A stretch of 64,000 bases of DNA from Gonapodya prolifera JEL478 (GCA_001574975.1 KQ965825.1:81883-145882); one strand, 5' to 3'; numbered from the stretch's first letter, positions 33,123 to 45,319 are shown. A program made the numbers and translations. Notes: generated by a model not told the origin, from the sequence alone.

Positions 33123-34745
33123 TCTTCTATATTGATGTAGTATACAACCAGAACTAGAAGACCGTAGAATCAAAGACTGTTGTGACATTAACTACCAAAA
33201 ATGAATGAAGCTTCTCTGTTGATCCTCAACAGAGGCGAGAACAGCTCCTGTACTCAAGGAGCGACAATGCCAGTTGCAAGTGCGGGATTACTTTGAGTGA
33301 CATATTCCACATCATCCTTGCAAAAATTTGCAGAAACGTACATAGTAGATGCTGGTGGCTGTCACCATCACGAACGGTTACCACATTCCACAGCGGGGTG
33401 AAACCTTTGTGCGGAGATGGTGGTCGTTAAAGCCATGCAAAAGCAGAATCGCCATATTCTCGTGGAAGGTAAATTTTGCTTGTGCCTCAACACTGTGTCC
33501 CCAAACACTGCATTCGTTCATCACAGAAACTGCTCAGAACAAATCAAATCCTTTGCAGTGAATGAAGACATAGGCAATCTTTTAAATCTTCGCAAGCTAA
33601 TTCAAATTATGAAACCTCAATCAACACGGTGCAATAGTTGTTGTGACGTAAAATATCCGTGTCTTCAAAGCGAATGCAGTTATGACACCACGTCACCAAA
33701 ACTCCAGTAGGATAAGTGAATTGGCTAATGTAATCCAACACGTGCGATTTTTAATTTGCAGGGTTGTTTTCCAGGGCTTCCACAATGCATATATTTGTAC
33801 TAAAAAACCAAGGCACTGTGTACGCACTGCAGTTTATTATGCCGGCAGCAAAAGGCATTGAGTTTCAGCTCTCTTCGGATCGACTAAGCGCTTCCAATGA
33901 CGTGCTAGTTGATGTATTCAAAAGCGATGAATGTACAGTCCCTGATGTTTGCGTAAAGTAGTGATATAATTGGACCGAATACTGGTCGTACATCGACGAT
34001 GCATGATACAACTGGGGCCTGCCACGAGAAATCATATTATTCGTCGTTTGCAGCGCCAAAAACAGGTTTTGTCCTCAAGTTGGTGGTCCCTTGCTCTGGG
34101 CTGACATCAGTCATGCCTAATTCTCATGCCAACTTATGCAAAGCAAGTTTAGCATGGAGTTTTCATTGCTTATAACAGTACAAGAGCTGTGGTGCAAATG
34201 TGTGTATTGGGTACGGTGGGTGAACCAGAGCGGGACAAAAAGGCATACGCAGAAAATTCAGCAGTAAGAGGAAGAATGAACGTGCACACTGCATATCACA
34301 ACGCGTGGTCGATGACGTGTTGTGAGCTCGCAGGTGCCAAAATCATCACTAATAGTCGTGCTTTCTCCGCTGACCAAGATTTCGGGCTTGGGGGCCGAAG
34401 CACGTATTGCTTTATTTTGCTTTGGCCTTCGAACACAAGGCCCAGTTCAACTACCTCGGAGGCGCTCTACAGTATTTCTATGCCCTGCCACGCATCTCCT
34501 CCTCCTTCGTCCTCTCTTTATCTATATCCTCGAGTCGCCGTACCCGCTAATGGTGTGGGTGGTATTTTTTTTGTTAATTCACTCGCATTCCATATAGAAA
34601 ATTCGCTCCGTAATTTCCCAAAACGCACCTGTTCTATCTCGTTCACGATTTTCCCTCTAAACTTCTGCCCTTGTCCCAACGCATCCATCTCTTGTAACCA
34701 CGTTCGTCGGGACTGGATCTCGTCCAGAACTGCATCAAAATGAGG
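33123..34745. other. Long region without a supported gene
   Basis: Relatively A/T-rich. Weak plus frames occur, for example 33764-33961 (MHIFVLKNQGTVYALQF, SASNDVLVDVFKSDEC) and 33417-33710. These could be exons of an unknown gene, but I cannot join them or recognise a family. Confidence 0.35.
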
Positions 34746-35849
34746 TCATGGAGTGATTGACGTCCCACGAGACACCACAGAACCGCTGCTGCACTTACTC
34801 ATGTCGAACTCGTCAAGAGGTCCCCCACTCTCCGGTCCCCCCATACCTTCGCGCTCCAGTCGTCTCCCGTCGCCCTTTCGGACTCTGGATCGTCGTCGCT
34901 CCGCTTCCTCCTCTGCATTCCATAGGTCCGCGAGGGATCTGGGGGTAGCATCCGAATGTGTGGCCTTGTCGGTTCTACTGTACTGGCTCAGATTCTCTAT
35001 TGAAAGACTTCCATATGTACTTGAATCTCTCTCCGATCCTTTCATGAATTGACCTATGGGATCCAGATGTTGTTCGCGTTTTCGAGAAGTTGACGCCAGA
35101 GGCTCTGATACCGCCATGCGATATTGCAGGAGCTCTTTATCCGATGAGGATCGTCCTGTATTTAAATTTTGTTGAGGGTGAAACAGAAATCCCGAAAAGC
35201 ATTGAAGGTGTGCGTTAACTCACCTTTCGACTGCCCTGACGGTCTATACCGCTCTCTCTCGAAAGCCTTCCCCCCGTCCTGCTCCAAAATCTGATCCAGC
35301 GTACGTATGGAAGGTTTAGGAACCAGTGGAACAGTGAGTTTCCCCGTCGACTGTGCACCACCAGACCCGAACGGATTCGATGATCGATGCGTCGGGCGAG
35401 AGTTTGATGCAGTTCGGAGTGAAGAAGGAAGGTGTCCCGTTTCTGTAAATGGAATTTCGATATGTTTGAACAGGCCAGCTGCGTATTCGACGCGAACTTT
35501 CGAACATCTCACCATTAATAGCACTGTCCAGCATTCTCTGCTGAAGGTGGGTCAGTCTCGCTCCCCCCATCATTGCTTTGTATAAGGGATTTCAATTGAA
35601 TCAGCTCTCTGTTACTTCCAACGTCTCGCTTCGGTAAGAACACGTGATAGACTCACATCGAAGGAGATCGATCGTGTCATCAGCGAGGCGCGGCGCCTTC
35701 CCATCGCGGAACTGAGGTCCGTGGAACGTCCTGCTGTTAGATGTGGGCTTGCCCGCGTTTGACTGCGTTTGATGAAGCATTCCGGTAAATCCCCCGCTCT
35801 GCCTGGATTTGCTGAGGCGAACGAATATACGACAGATTGACAAAAACAT
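34746..35849 (-). CDS. Unknown Ser/Arg-rich protein, 4 exons, possible C-terminal tail of a membrane protein
   Basis: Exons join cleanly: one from MFLSICRIFVRLSKSRQ to DDTIDLLR; one with MMGGARLTHLQQRMLDSAI; one with ETGHLPSSLRTASNSRPTHR to FERERYRPSGQSK; and a last one from GRSSSDKELLQYRMAVSEP to SVVSRGTSITP. The protein is rich in Ser, Arg and Gly and looks disordered. Immediately upstream of the Met the frame stays open and reads GFAFLGLVTTMFLSICRIF, a membrane-helix-like stretch. The true gene may therefore continue upstream, over the start of the plus-strand neighbour, as the last helix of a membrane protein. Family not recognised. Confidence 0.5.
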
Positions 35850-35885
35850 AGTAGTCACCAATCCCAGAAAGGCAAATCCAACACG

Positions 35886-36781
35886 ATGCTCTCCGTCGAC
35901 ACCAATGCCATCTCAGCGCTCAGTTCGTTCGTCCCCGTCGGTCACGGCGATGTTCACCTTTTTGACGATTGGGATTCCCCGAACGACGACCTGGCCGGAC
36001 CCACCGGTGAACACGAACACAGGGAAGCCTCGGACGACGATGCGCTCGCTAGCACGAACGGGTGGTTCGCTGACCGGCGAAAAGCGAGATCGACGCCATC
36101 GACACCAAAGGCATCGAAAATCCCTATTCACCACACCAGACGTCAGTCGTTGCCCTCGGCGACCTTTGTGGGACCGATGAACTTCACTCTCATCCGTGAC
36201 CAGTTAAGCTTGGAGCGCGATGCGGTGGACTTCGGGGACCATGTGCCCAATATAGTTGCAAAACCGTACGTGACACTATTTCAACGCTCTCTTCGAAGAA
36301 GTCTCGACGAAACGCACTCCTCGTCTTTCTGATAGTCAAAGACAGGTTCGGCGGGCTTTTACAGTCGCCGGTCCGCAAGAGCTTCACGGCTTGGAGCAAG
36401 GAGAGCGACTTGAACAGAGTTCCCAGCGCCGGAAGCTTCACGTCGAAGAGACACGTGAAAGAATATTTCAGCTCACGGACGAGAAGTTGGTGTTCTTTCA
36501 CGATTGCTTCCTTTCTTCTATTGTGTCTAAAACCATTCTCGTGTTTTAGGGTCGCACAAGTTCGAGCCCACCACGAACAACAGGAACTCGAGCGGTCCCA
36601 GCGACAAGCCAATAGCAAGAACACTCAACTTCGTCGAGAGAAGGACGCCCAAGAGAGGAGGAGGGAATTCCTCGAGGGCCTGAAGAACATCGCCAAGAAA
36701 GCAGCAAATCACAGTCGAAGCTCTTCAGCAGGGGGAGTGCACGTTGGATTTCTTCGTAGAACAACTACGCGTAATGCGTGA
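35886..36781 (+). CDS. Unknown coiled-coil protein
   Basis: Start MLSVDTNAISALSSFVPVG. A polar acidic N-terminus is followed, after an intron near 36267-36343, by PFGGLLQSPVRKSFTAWSKE and a Ser-rich stretch. After another intron comes a strongly helical, charged segment (QVRAHHEQQELERSQRQANS, REKDAQERRREFLEGLKNIA) that should form a coiled coil. The called frame ends at 36781. One base further on, another frame continues as ITVEALQQGECTLDFFVEQL and RVMRETGFRWK, spliced to VQLKRHFTLNIFVQ. The real C-terminus may therefore lie beyond 36900 if an indel is present. Family unknown. Its start is 36 bases from that of the minus-strand neighbour. Confidence 0.5.
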
Positions 36782-37259
36782 GACTGGGTTTCGGTGGAAG
36801 GTGAGTAAAATGCCTGCCGAACCTCGTAGTTTGGAATGTAAAGTGTTCCTGATCCAAGTTTGCAGGTCCAGCTTAAACGACACTTCACACTCAATATTTT
36901 TGTGCAAATCAGGAGTGAGCGCGCGAGGCAATCTTCCTTTATGCATCAACACTCTGGTATTGTTGAACACCACCTCCACTTCAATCGAAGCGACACTTCC
37001 CAATTATTAGCAGTCTTCGCATTTCTTTTGAAAGATCTTGGGACCGATCGTTTGACTTTTATGTACTATATTTGTACCGCAATTCGTGACTTTATCGCAT
37101 TTATACAAATGCATAATCTACATGTAACCAGCACGGCGATGGTAGGGCGCGACGGAGACATTGGTAAGCCTTCGGCATTTGCTCACTCGCTATGCCAATC
37201 GGAAAGAAGGTGAAAAACAGGACCTCGCACGAGGATTTTGGAAATAGTGCACAAAATTC
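36782..37259. other. Intergenic or unrecognised C-terminal exons
   Basis: The first part may contain exons of the preceding coiled-coil gene in another frame (see that entry). From about 37010 on I see nothing that I can support. Confidence 0.35.
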
Positions 37260-38825
37260 GTGGCGGTGTGTGAGAGGTTAGTGCAACACTTCCCCCTTCC
37301 CCTCTCCCACCATGGAGCATTTCAATCCACTGCGACATTCAAAGCTCAAGCTAAGACGCATCCGCTACAGACAGTGGTCAGATTCTTTCGAGGCTTCCCC
37401 GAGCGCTCTGAGAACTCCCCCATCGTCCCATTTCCCCTCCTCCAACTCACCCCCGAAATCATTCTCCGAATCGCAAAATACTGGACGCGGCGCTTCCCTC
37501 TCGGTCTCCCCACAGGTTGTCTAAATCGAAGGCTGTATGGGGTTTTGTCGGACCACGTGGCCATTGTGCCACGAGCAATTGAGAGATTCGGGTCCATCCA
37601 GCTTGCGTTCGAGGAGGAAATTCTGCGAGCGTCATACGGAGATTTCCGCGCTGCAGATGCCCTCATAGCAAAAGGAGCAAAGGTCAACAGACCGCTCGCA
37701 TCGAAGCCGGACAAATTCGGTGTGGTGGACTTCGACAGACCTCTCACAAAAGCATGTCGATACGGAACATCACAGACGGTCAGATATGTTTTGGAGCGTG
37801 GAGCAACAGTTGATGACCTCAATGCCGACGGTAACAGCGCAATCGAGTTTGTCTCCAAGAAGAGCTCCCTGAATGGGAACTGGGAGATTGTACAGCTTCT
37901 GCCCTCTCTATGGGTGCGAAACCAACTAGAAACTGTCTGAGCCTTGCCATTGAGTCCCAAGAAACGTCACATGTCAAGGCGATTCTGGATCACGTACCGC
38001 CAACCGTTATAAGAACCTGGAGTCGAGATCGAAGTCTCGACCAGGCAGCCACGCGTCAACTTCTTCTTGTCAGCATGTGAAAAGCCCAATTTGGAAATTG
38101 TTGAATTACTTCTTAAGTGTGGAGTACCTGCTGATGAAGGTTTTGCATTTGAATACCAACCTCGTCGAAATACGATGAGGGGTTCCGCAATCTCTGCATC
38201 CGAGGCTTGATGATTGCAAGTCGAGAGGGGAATAAACCACTTGTTCGCCTCTTGGTGGAGCATGGTGCGGACGTCAACGCGCATAATAGCAATGCTCAAC
38301 CCTGCAATGCACTATCGCCACTCTTGTGGGCGGCCAAGTATGGACACGAAAGCATTGTGAGATACTTACTGGACAACGGCGCGGACGTGAAGCTTGTTGG
38401 GGCAGGAAGTGCACTTCACTATGCCTGCTTGAGCAGACACATTGACATTGTCCGACTGTTGATTCAGAGGGGAGCGGACGTTGACAAAGGGCCACAGTTG
38501 TATTGGATTACACAACTTGCATTGGGCGTGGACAGTGGAAGCAGCGCATCTTATTCTGGACGCTGGGGCAGACATCAACGCCCGAGATATTGCAATACGA
38601 TACACCGCACTGCGTTGGGCTTTGTTACGTCCTGATCATGACCTTGTTGGGTTTCTTCTGGATCGTGGCGCAGATGTTTCAATAGAGGACAACAAGAACA
38701 GAAGCGCCCGGAATTTTCTGGACAAATTGAGAGGGAGGAAACACACAGAGATGGTGCGGGTGCTCAAAGAGCGAGGAGTGCTCCAAGTGCGTCGATTGCT
38801 TCGTACCAAAGAAGCGCAAAAATAA
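37260..38825 (+). pseudogene. Broken F-box/ankyrin gene, paralogue of the gene at 20570-22136
   Basis: The N-terminal part is open and resembles the intact paralogue: FPLLQLTPEIILRIAKYWTR, then GCLNRRLYGVLSDHVAIVPR and ankyrin-like RPLTKACRYGTSQTVRYVLE. The frame then ends at 37940. Ankyrin repeats continue in other frames: SMGAKPTRNCLSLAIESQET, SACEKPNLEIVELLLKCGV, LMIASREGNKPLVRLLVEHG, LLWAAKYGHESIVRYLLDNG, ALHYACLSRHIDIVRLLIQR and ALRWALLRPDHDLVGFLLDR. At least four frame changes are needed over about 0.9 kb, and no introns explain them. A decayed copy is the simplest reading; sequence errors of that density would be unusual here. Confidence 0.7.
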
Positions 38826-39438
38826 TCCGAACTTTGCTGATGATCATGAGCTTCCGGTGGATAATGAAGTGTTGCACATTTGAATGAGTGATGTCGATAA
38901 TGTTTTAGATGTAGTTGCAGAATGGTACAAAAAATGCAGGGGATCGGTGAACAAGGTGCATGCTGCTACATTATACATCACCCAAATTCAATTGGGTCGT
39001 GGGTTGCAAAATGCATGTCGCGGTAGTGGGAGTGGTAAAATTTGCGAATTTGTCGGCAAACTGAGGGAGGTTCCCCGCCTTAAAGCGGGAGCTCCTGTTC
39101 TGCAGCCGGGTCGTTTTGTTGATCGCGAAACTTCCCCCTCTCATTTCGAACTCCGGATTGAAGCAGCCCGTGAGTACACTCGAGCGAATACAGCAGAGGC
39201 CCGAATCCTCCGCATTTCGATTCCTGCGAGCCCGCAAATGTTGCCGAGATTCACCCTCGGTGTCTGCCGATTTCAGGGTCCCACGAACAGAACACCTCCA
39301 CACGATTCTCGGCTCCGTCCAGAGTCAAGAACGAGGTGAAGCGACTCGCAGATTGAATATAGTGGCTCCAACAGCGAGAGCGGTCGTTCGGAATTCGACA
39401 CAACACCGGACATTTTCTCCCTCGATTGCTCCCATTCA
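38826..39438. other. Upstream region of the kinase gene
   Basis: A 151-codon plus frame from 38884 (MSDVDNVLDVVAEWYKKC) is present, but it has no motif and its C-terminal half looks like random translation. I do not call a gene. Expected to hold the kinase promoter. Confidence 0.35.
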
Positions 39439-41779
39439 ATGTCCTTCAAAACACCAAACACGCTGACCAGAGTACCGTCCACGCCTTCTTATCCAAAGCT
39501 GCGCTCCCACGGTGACTCTCGTCATGTCGAATCCTCCGTTCCGATCCTCGTAGTGGATGTTTCGAAATCCGCCGGCTCGCGTCCATCCCCACCCTCTTCC
39601 GTCCGAACAGCAGCAACCTCCGTCGGGGCCACATCCGTGTCTTGGGGGGGCAGTGAACTCACCGTGGTGGCTTCCAGTCAGGGCGGCTCCATTTCCAATC
39701 ACACAAAGACGGTGTCATCCCGACCGTCGGAACGGTACAGCGCGAGCATCAGCAACGATAAGGATACTTTCAAGCAGAAGAAGCTCAAACTCCCCGCAAC
39801 GGAAGCTGCCCTTGCCAGTGCGACTTCGACGATCGCGTCCACGTCGAGTCCGAGGAAGAGGAAGCTTGATGAAGGCAACGAAGTAGCTGATGCAACCACT
39901 CTGCGCCAACCAGTTTTGTCTGCATCTACGAGAGATCCCCGCTCTCCATCTACATCCCCCAAATCATCGCGTCATTCAACCCCACAACCTTGCAGAAAGA
40001 AGACCAAACGTCACGCCTTCATACCCCCGAGCCCCCCCATCGCCAAACCCACTGCCGCCGCCAATTCTACTCTGGACTCCAGCTCTCCACCCGTCGACCC
40101 TAAGTCCATCCTCGTCGTCAGCCCTTCGATCCTCGCCGCGACCCCTTCATCCACATCATCAGCCGATAGGAACCACCGCAGGGCACTTAAGTGCCTCGTC
40201 GGAATACTCTCCGCAAACCCGCCGTCGCCCCTGTTCCAGAAATACGAGCTCGGGGAGCTCCTGGGGTACGGATCGAACGGATGCGTCCTCGCTGGCACCG
40301 AGCGCGGGTCGGCGCGCCGCGTTGCCGTGAAGCTAATCTACCAACCGTCTTCGACCGTGTCTGGCTGCGACGGAGGTCAAGAAGAGGTCCGCGTCATGGA
40401 GGCGCTTCGTCGAGTGCATGGCGCCGGTGTAGGCAGCCGAAGCCGGAGTCACCAAGGAGCCGTGCCCACTCACCACCCGAATCTGGTGTGTCTCCATGAA
40501 ACCTGGCTCGAGTCGTCTGCGCGTGTCGTTGTCATGGAGTACGTGCAAACCGGCAACTGGGTGGCGGGAGGTAGCCCCTCGACTGGTCGTAAAGATATTT
40601 ACGAGTTTAGGGTTCCGCTCGTGGAACATTCTGGCTCTGAGGAACCTATAGATGTTGACGCGGAACCTGGGACGGCAGGATCCACGAAACCTCGTGATAT
40701 CGTTGCACTCCGCCTCTCATCGGCGAGCTGCAACACGGGAACCATGTTCGACCTCGTAGAGCAACGGTTCTCCTCGGTCCCGCCAGCTACGCGTGCTCCT
40801 GAGCCGCATACCGGGAGCTCGGTTCCTGGAAAGAAGAAGTCGTCCACCACGAGAACAATTGCGACGCCGGTACCTCCACCTCCCATACCAGAGCATGAAA
40901 TTGGAGTCCTTTTCTCGCAAGCAGTCGGAGCGGTCAGGGAGATGCATGGGAGAGGTGTCGCGCATGGAGACCTCAAGGTGCTTTTGTCTTTACTGTGCCG
41001 AAACGGCGTACTCGGGTTGATGCAAAGCCATGTTCGCGATTGTAGGAGGAAAACTTTCTCGTGACATCCGATCTTCGCCTAAAGCTTGCCGATTTCGGCC
41101 ACTCGCATTTTGCGTACACTTCGGCTGGCGCTAACGATGCCGGAGAACCCAAATCGTCTTACGAGGTCTATGGAACTCTCGAACTGGCAGCTCCAGGTTG
41201 GTGTTTCGTTCCGGAGCCGGACTAGGCTACACAGCGTGTCATTTGAACTCACACAAACACCTATTTCATTTTACGTTGACAGAAATGCACCCTGCAGTAC
41301 TGTACAGACTTGGTTTCCGTGAACTCGACGCCGCAGGAACCGCAGATCGATCGAAAGCCTTCCCCAGGCACACTGGGCTTCCTCAAGATGTTTGGGCCCT
41401 GGGGCTCGTCCTGTACACTATGTGGCATGGCGAGTTACCGGAGGAACACCAGGAGTGGATGCAAGGAAAGTCGGAGATAGGCAAGGCTACGCGAGGTCGA
41501 AATGCCAAGGGAAAGTGGTACGGGTGTGATATGGGAAAACATGTTCCGACGGGTGAGTCCACAAAACTTCCGCACGAGTCATGAAGCGTGGTCAACAACT
41601 CATTCCTTGCCACTGACTTAGAATGTCGGGACCTTCTCAGGAGAATGCTTGCGATGGATCCAAACGAACGTTTCACGATTGAAGACGTCGCCGCACATCC
41701 TTGGACGAAAAAATGGAGCGAGTGGAACCAGCGGAGGATGGTTTCTGGTCTCGCTACTCCCCAACGCGTGGGGACCTGA
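39439..41779 (+). CDS. Divergent Ser/Thr protein kinase with large insert and HGD catalytic loop
   Basis: Exons: 39439-40977, 41046-41196, 41283-41552 and 41622-41779. About 250 disordered Ser/Pro-rich residues come first, then the kinase domain: LGELLGYGSNGCVLAG (Gly loop), RRVAVKLIYQP (Lys), HHPNLVCLHETWLESSARVV and VMEYV. An insert of about 140 residues follows (acidic and Pro-rich, with EHSGSEEPIDVDAEPG). Next are REMHGRGVAHGDLK and EENFLVTSDLRLKLADFGHS, with the HRD Arg replaced by Gly and DFG kept. Splicing gives LELAAPEMHPAVLYRLGF (APE motif), LPQDVWALGLVLYTMWHGEL and RRMLAMDPNERFTIEDVAAH. Catalytic Asp and Asn are present, so it may be active, but as a non-RD kinase its activation would differ. 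No close family is recognised. Confidence 0.88.
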
Positions 41780-42111
41780 AGTACTGCCTTTGGATATATA
41801 CGTACGAGTCACCGGGTTTTGACAATCGAGTGTGATCTGGATGGCGGGAACTTGATATCGATCAGCAGAAATTGACGTCGATTGACATCTCAGAAAGGGG
41901 TGAATGAACGTGGGGCGGTTTATGTTCTTTTCGATGTTTCGATTATACCGACCTTCAACACCCTTTTTACGTTTTAATTGTGGTGATATATTATACCTAT
42001 ACTGATTTTTGAAAACTTGAATTTGGCCTTGTTCCGTGGAAGACACTCCAGTTGCAAAATGTTCTTGCGTGTTGAGGGTGGTAGGTTTTCACCAAAATTT
42101 TCACCACAATA
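41780..42111. other. Intergenic
   Basis: Short A/T-rich spacer between two plus-strand genes. Nothing further is seen. Confidence 0.4.
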
Positions 42112-42920
42112 ATGACCGAACCCAGCAACGATTCCTTTGTTCCCACCAGCGACGTCGAAGACTCGGATGTCGCAATGACATCGATCGAAAGTCCCGATTC
42201 ATCGGACTTCTCGTTCCCGGTATATCAGAACCCTCTGGTAGCTGCAGCTCGTGAATCATCGGCCGTAATCGCACGGATCGCAGCCTCTACCTCACTCATG
42301 CCGGTCGTTACGTCATCGGTACGACGATCGCTCATGGCGGATATTAGGGGCGCCGAGGAGGTTAGAGGGTCAGAGGAGTCTGATGATGAAACTTGGCCGG
42401 AGAAGGAGAAGGACGATGCGGCAAAGCCCAAGAGCGCATTCCAGGAAGCCGAGGAGCGCCTGTTATGTGAGAGGACGCTTAAGGGGATGGCCCCTAGGAG
42501 TAGAGAGTGGGTGGAAGGTGTGCGACAAGATCTGTTGGCGCGACAAACTTCGCGTAGCGAGGCCAAGCCAGAGGTTGATAGTGGTGGGGACTCGGCGAGT
42601 GGGCGGAAAGCGAGGCGTCGACGGGAGTGTGAAGTTGGACGTGGACTTGGACTCTTCTGGAAGTGAAGGTTCGTCAGCTCCCGTTCCCGAGGGCAACAGG
42701 CAGGGTGCCGGCCGCATTGCAGAGGGTCTGGATCAGCTCTCCAACGTTGCGAGCGACATTGACAATGCAGAGCTTCTCCTGGGCTTGCAAAGGACGAATA
42801 AAGTGAGTTTTGAGACTTATAATTAATTGCACTGACTACAACTCATTACACATGCGAATGCTTCAGTCTCTAAATAATGCAACCATTCGAACAAAAAAAT
42901 ACTTCTTTCGCTGTCGCTGA
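42112..42920 (+). CDS. Unknown acidic/basic helical protein, one apparent frame change
   Basis: Start MTEPSNDSFVPTSDVEDSD. The polar N-terminus is followed by helical segments (ESSAVIARIAASTSL, KSAFQEAEERLLCERTLKG). Near 42590 the first frame turns into a poor Arg/Gly run, while another continues well: DGSVKLDVDLDSSGSEGS, GRIAEGLDQLSNVASDIDNA and ELLLGLQRTNK. After a GTGAG...TTCAG intron the latter ends in SLNNATIRTKKYFFRCR at 42920. It ends 43 bases from the stop of the convergent MgtE gene. The family is not recognised. Confidence 0.45.
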
Positions 42921-42963
42921 GGGTACTGCTCCTGCTCCGTCCACTCCTCACGCTTCCTCGCAC

Positions 42964-44897
42964 TCAGTGCTCATTGCAATACGTCGCCACCAAACCAAGA
43001 AACACCGCCACGGCTCCAATATTCTGCACGCTCGTCTCGATCGGCCCACTCGCCACAACGGGGTCCACGCCGACGTACCGGAACACGAGCGGGCCCAGCA
43101 CACCGAGCATCCCAGAAAGAGTGCACCCGATGAGAACGCTCACCCCGACAACGACGGCAAATGTAGTGTCGCGGGAAGAGGTGTAGAAGGCGACCAGGCC
43201 CAAAACGGAGCCGCAGATGGCGCCGGCGAAGATGGACGCGAGGACCTCGCCGAGGAATAGCCGGAATGTGCGCGAGGCGAGTGTGAGCCGGTACTCGCGC
43301 TTTTGGGTTGGTGACATGTGACGCTCGGTGGTTGGCGAGGAAGAGGGAGCAGCGCCACCAGCAGCGCCTGCCGGTCGGAAACGGGAAGGGAAGGACATGG
43401 TTGAGAGTGTGCGCAGGGCGAGTTCTGATGATTGGACGCCCGTGTTGCCTTTGTTGAGTGTTTCCGTTCAACAGTAAAAGCCAACGTCAGTACCAAGTCA
43501 CGTCGCGTCATTCATGCCCACCCCCAAAAACCAAAATCGTACCCACCACATGCAGAAACAACAACGGGCACAAACGCCGCCACCAACCAACTGCTCCTCA
43601 CTCCCTTTTGGAACACCGCCATGAGCCGGCCCACGACAATGTCGAGACATACCGCCATGATGATCGCTGGGAGACGCGGGAGGACGATGCGCGTGCACCA
43701 GCGGGACCATGTTGAGGTGGGGTGGGGGCTGTGGGGGCTTGATGGGCTTTCGGTGTCAGCGTCCCAGGAGGAGGTGTGTGGGAGGGAACCAGAACGAGCT
43801 CGAGGTGGTGGGATGAGGTTTTCGGCGACTTGCACGCTCCGGCGGTGCTCTAAATGGTGGAGACGAGCGCGGATGGAATCTACGAGCGAGGATCGATCTC
43901 CAACTCCGCCGTCGCCTGTTTCGGTCCGTCGCCGTTTGGGTTTCCGGCGGGTCACTTTGATGGGTTCAGCCTCGGTGCTGTCGCCGGCGCCGAGGAGTGA
44001 CTCAGGCTGGTCGTTGGTGAGTTTCCGCGAAAGTGCTCTTGTGCGAGACACGGCCAGCTCCTGAAGTTCAGGATCGGAATCATCGTCCAGCTGGTCAACA
44101 CTCGCGTGATGCGCACCGGCGCCGGTACCAGACCCTCGCGTGACCTTCTTGGCCTCCATGTTGTGAAGCAGGTCCAGGAGAAAATCGCGTTCCGATACTT
44201 CCAGCGGCGGTCTAGTCGTCACTCTTGGAGGTTGTGGCACGACGATGCGAGGAACTATTGAGTCACGGCCGTTGGGAGTGATCTGGCCGGGGGACAAGCT
44301 GACGGTGGCGCCGGCCAATAGAGGGCTGCGCTCATCGTAAACAGATTGGGCAGAGTTCTCCGCCACAAGCTCTGTACTATCTGATGGCAGTAAGCGTCCT
44401 GTGTGGGATTCGGAATCGTCCCAACCGCGACTCGACGATGCCGACGACGCAGCACTCGAAATGTTCACGTTCCTCTCCGAGATTCGGAGAAACGCCGCGT
44501 CAGCAGCTTTTACTCTTTGCCCCACGGTGACCATTTCGCTCTCCACGGCGGCAGACAGCAGCGCGGCCTTGGCAGCGCGTGTTCGAGGTCCCTGGCGCAA
44601 CCCGCGCTCCACGTCTGAGATTGTGGACATGACGATGGACCTGACCGACTGCGCGGATCTTGGACTTGGAGGTGTGTCGGGAATGAGGTCCGGGTTGACG
44701 GAGGACGAGTACGCGGTGATTGAGCGCTGCGATGGGTTCCTTGGTGGATTCCACTGGCCTGCGGTTCGTGCGGGGGTGGCAGCGTCTGCGGTTTGGGGGA
44801 AGACGAGTGTGGAAGACGAAGCCGCCGAGTCGCTTGTCTCTGCCATGGTCTTCGCGGGGAAATGGTCAAGGGGTTGGAGGCGCCCGGATAAACTCAA
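42964..44897 (-). CDS. MgtE-type divalent cation transporter with long disordered N-terminus
   Basis: Exons 44897-43547 and 43448-42964. About 400 Ser/Pro/Arg-rich residues come first (for example PDTPPSPRSAQSVRSI and TRRKPKRRRTETGDGG). The MgtE membrane domain follows: VLPRLPAIIMAVCLDIVVGR, VRSSWLVAAFVPVVVSA and, across the splice, ACGNTGVQSSELALRTL, which matches the family GN.G.QS motif. Then FRLFLGEVLASIFAGAICGS, GLVAFYTSSRDTTFAVVVGV, PLVFRYVGVDPVVASGPIET and IGAVAVFLGLVATY. The domain would carry Mg2+ or a similar ion. It lacks the N and CBS gating domains of bacterial MgtE and appears to hold one membrane repeat, so it would have to act as a dimer or oligomer. Start could be Met 44897 or the Met about 17 codons later. 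Confidence 0.85.
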
Positions 44898-45319
44898 GGG
44901 ATTACCCGGTCAAGGACATCACCAGTTCGTAGTCTCCAGGGAACTACGAACTCACAAAGTACAGAGACACAGTAAGCTTGCGATAAATTGAACGTGTTCT
45001 CGGTGCTATGTGGTAGTTGAGCCTTTTTCAAGTCTTCGAGTTGACTCAACATCCTTCTTTGTGGTTTTCTATCCGAAAGAAAAGAGTCGGTTGCTAACCA
45101 AGACATTTCGCTCCACGAGTGTTTTTTCATGTTTTTGTGACGGCCGCTTTTGACGCCTCAGAAGTCCACTCTTTTTTGATCGCACGCACAACCCTGATCG
45201 AACACATTTTGAACGTCTGAAATCTCGCGTTACCGTCACAGAAAACGACAATCTTCGCCTCCACCGGGAATTGCTCCCCCCAAATCGTCTGGAGTCGCCA
45301 CCAGCAAAGGAGGACGCAA
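44898..45319. other. Divergent promoter region between MgtE and CASTOR-like genes
   Basis: 422 bases between divergent starts. No gene or clear element is seen. Confidence 0.4.

Noticed and set aside
33764-33961. 65-codon plus frame (MHIFVLKNQGTVYALQF) as an exon of an unknown gene
   Set aside because: It reads reasonably as protein but I could not connect it to any other exon or family; left as unassigned.
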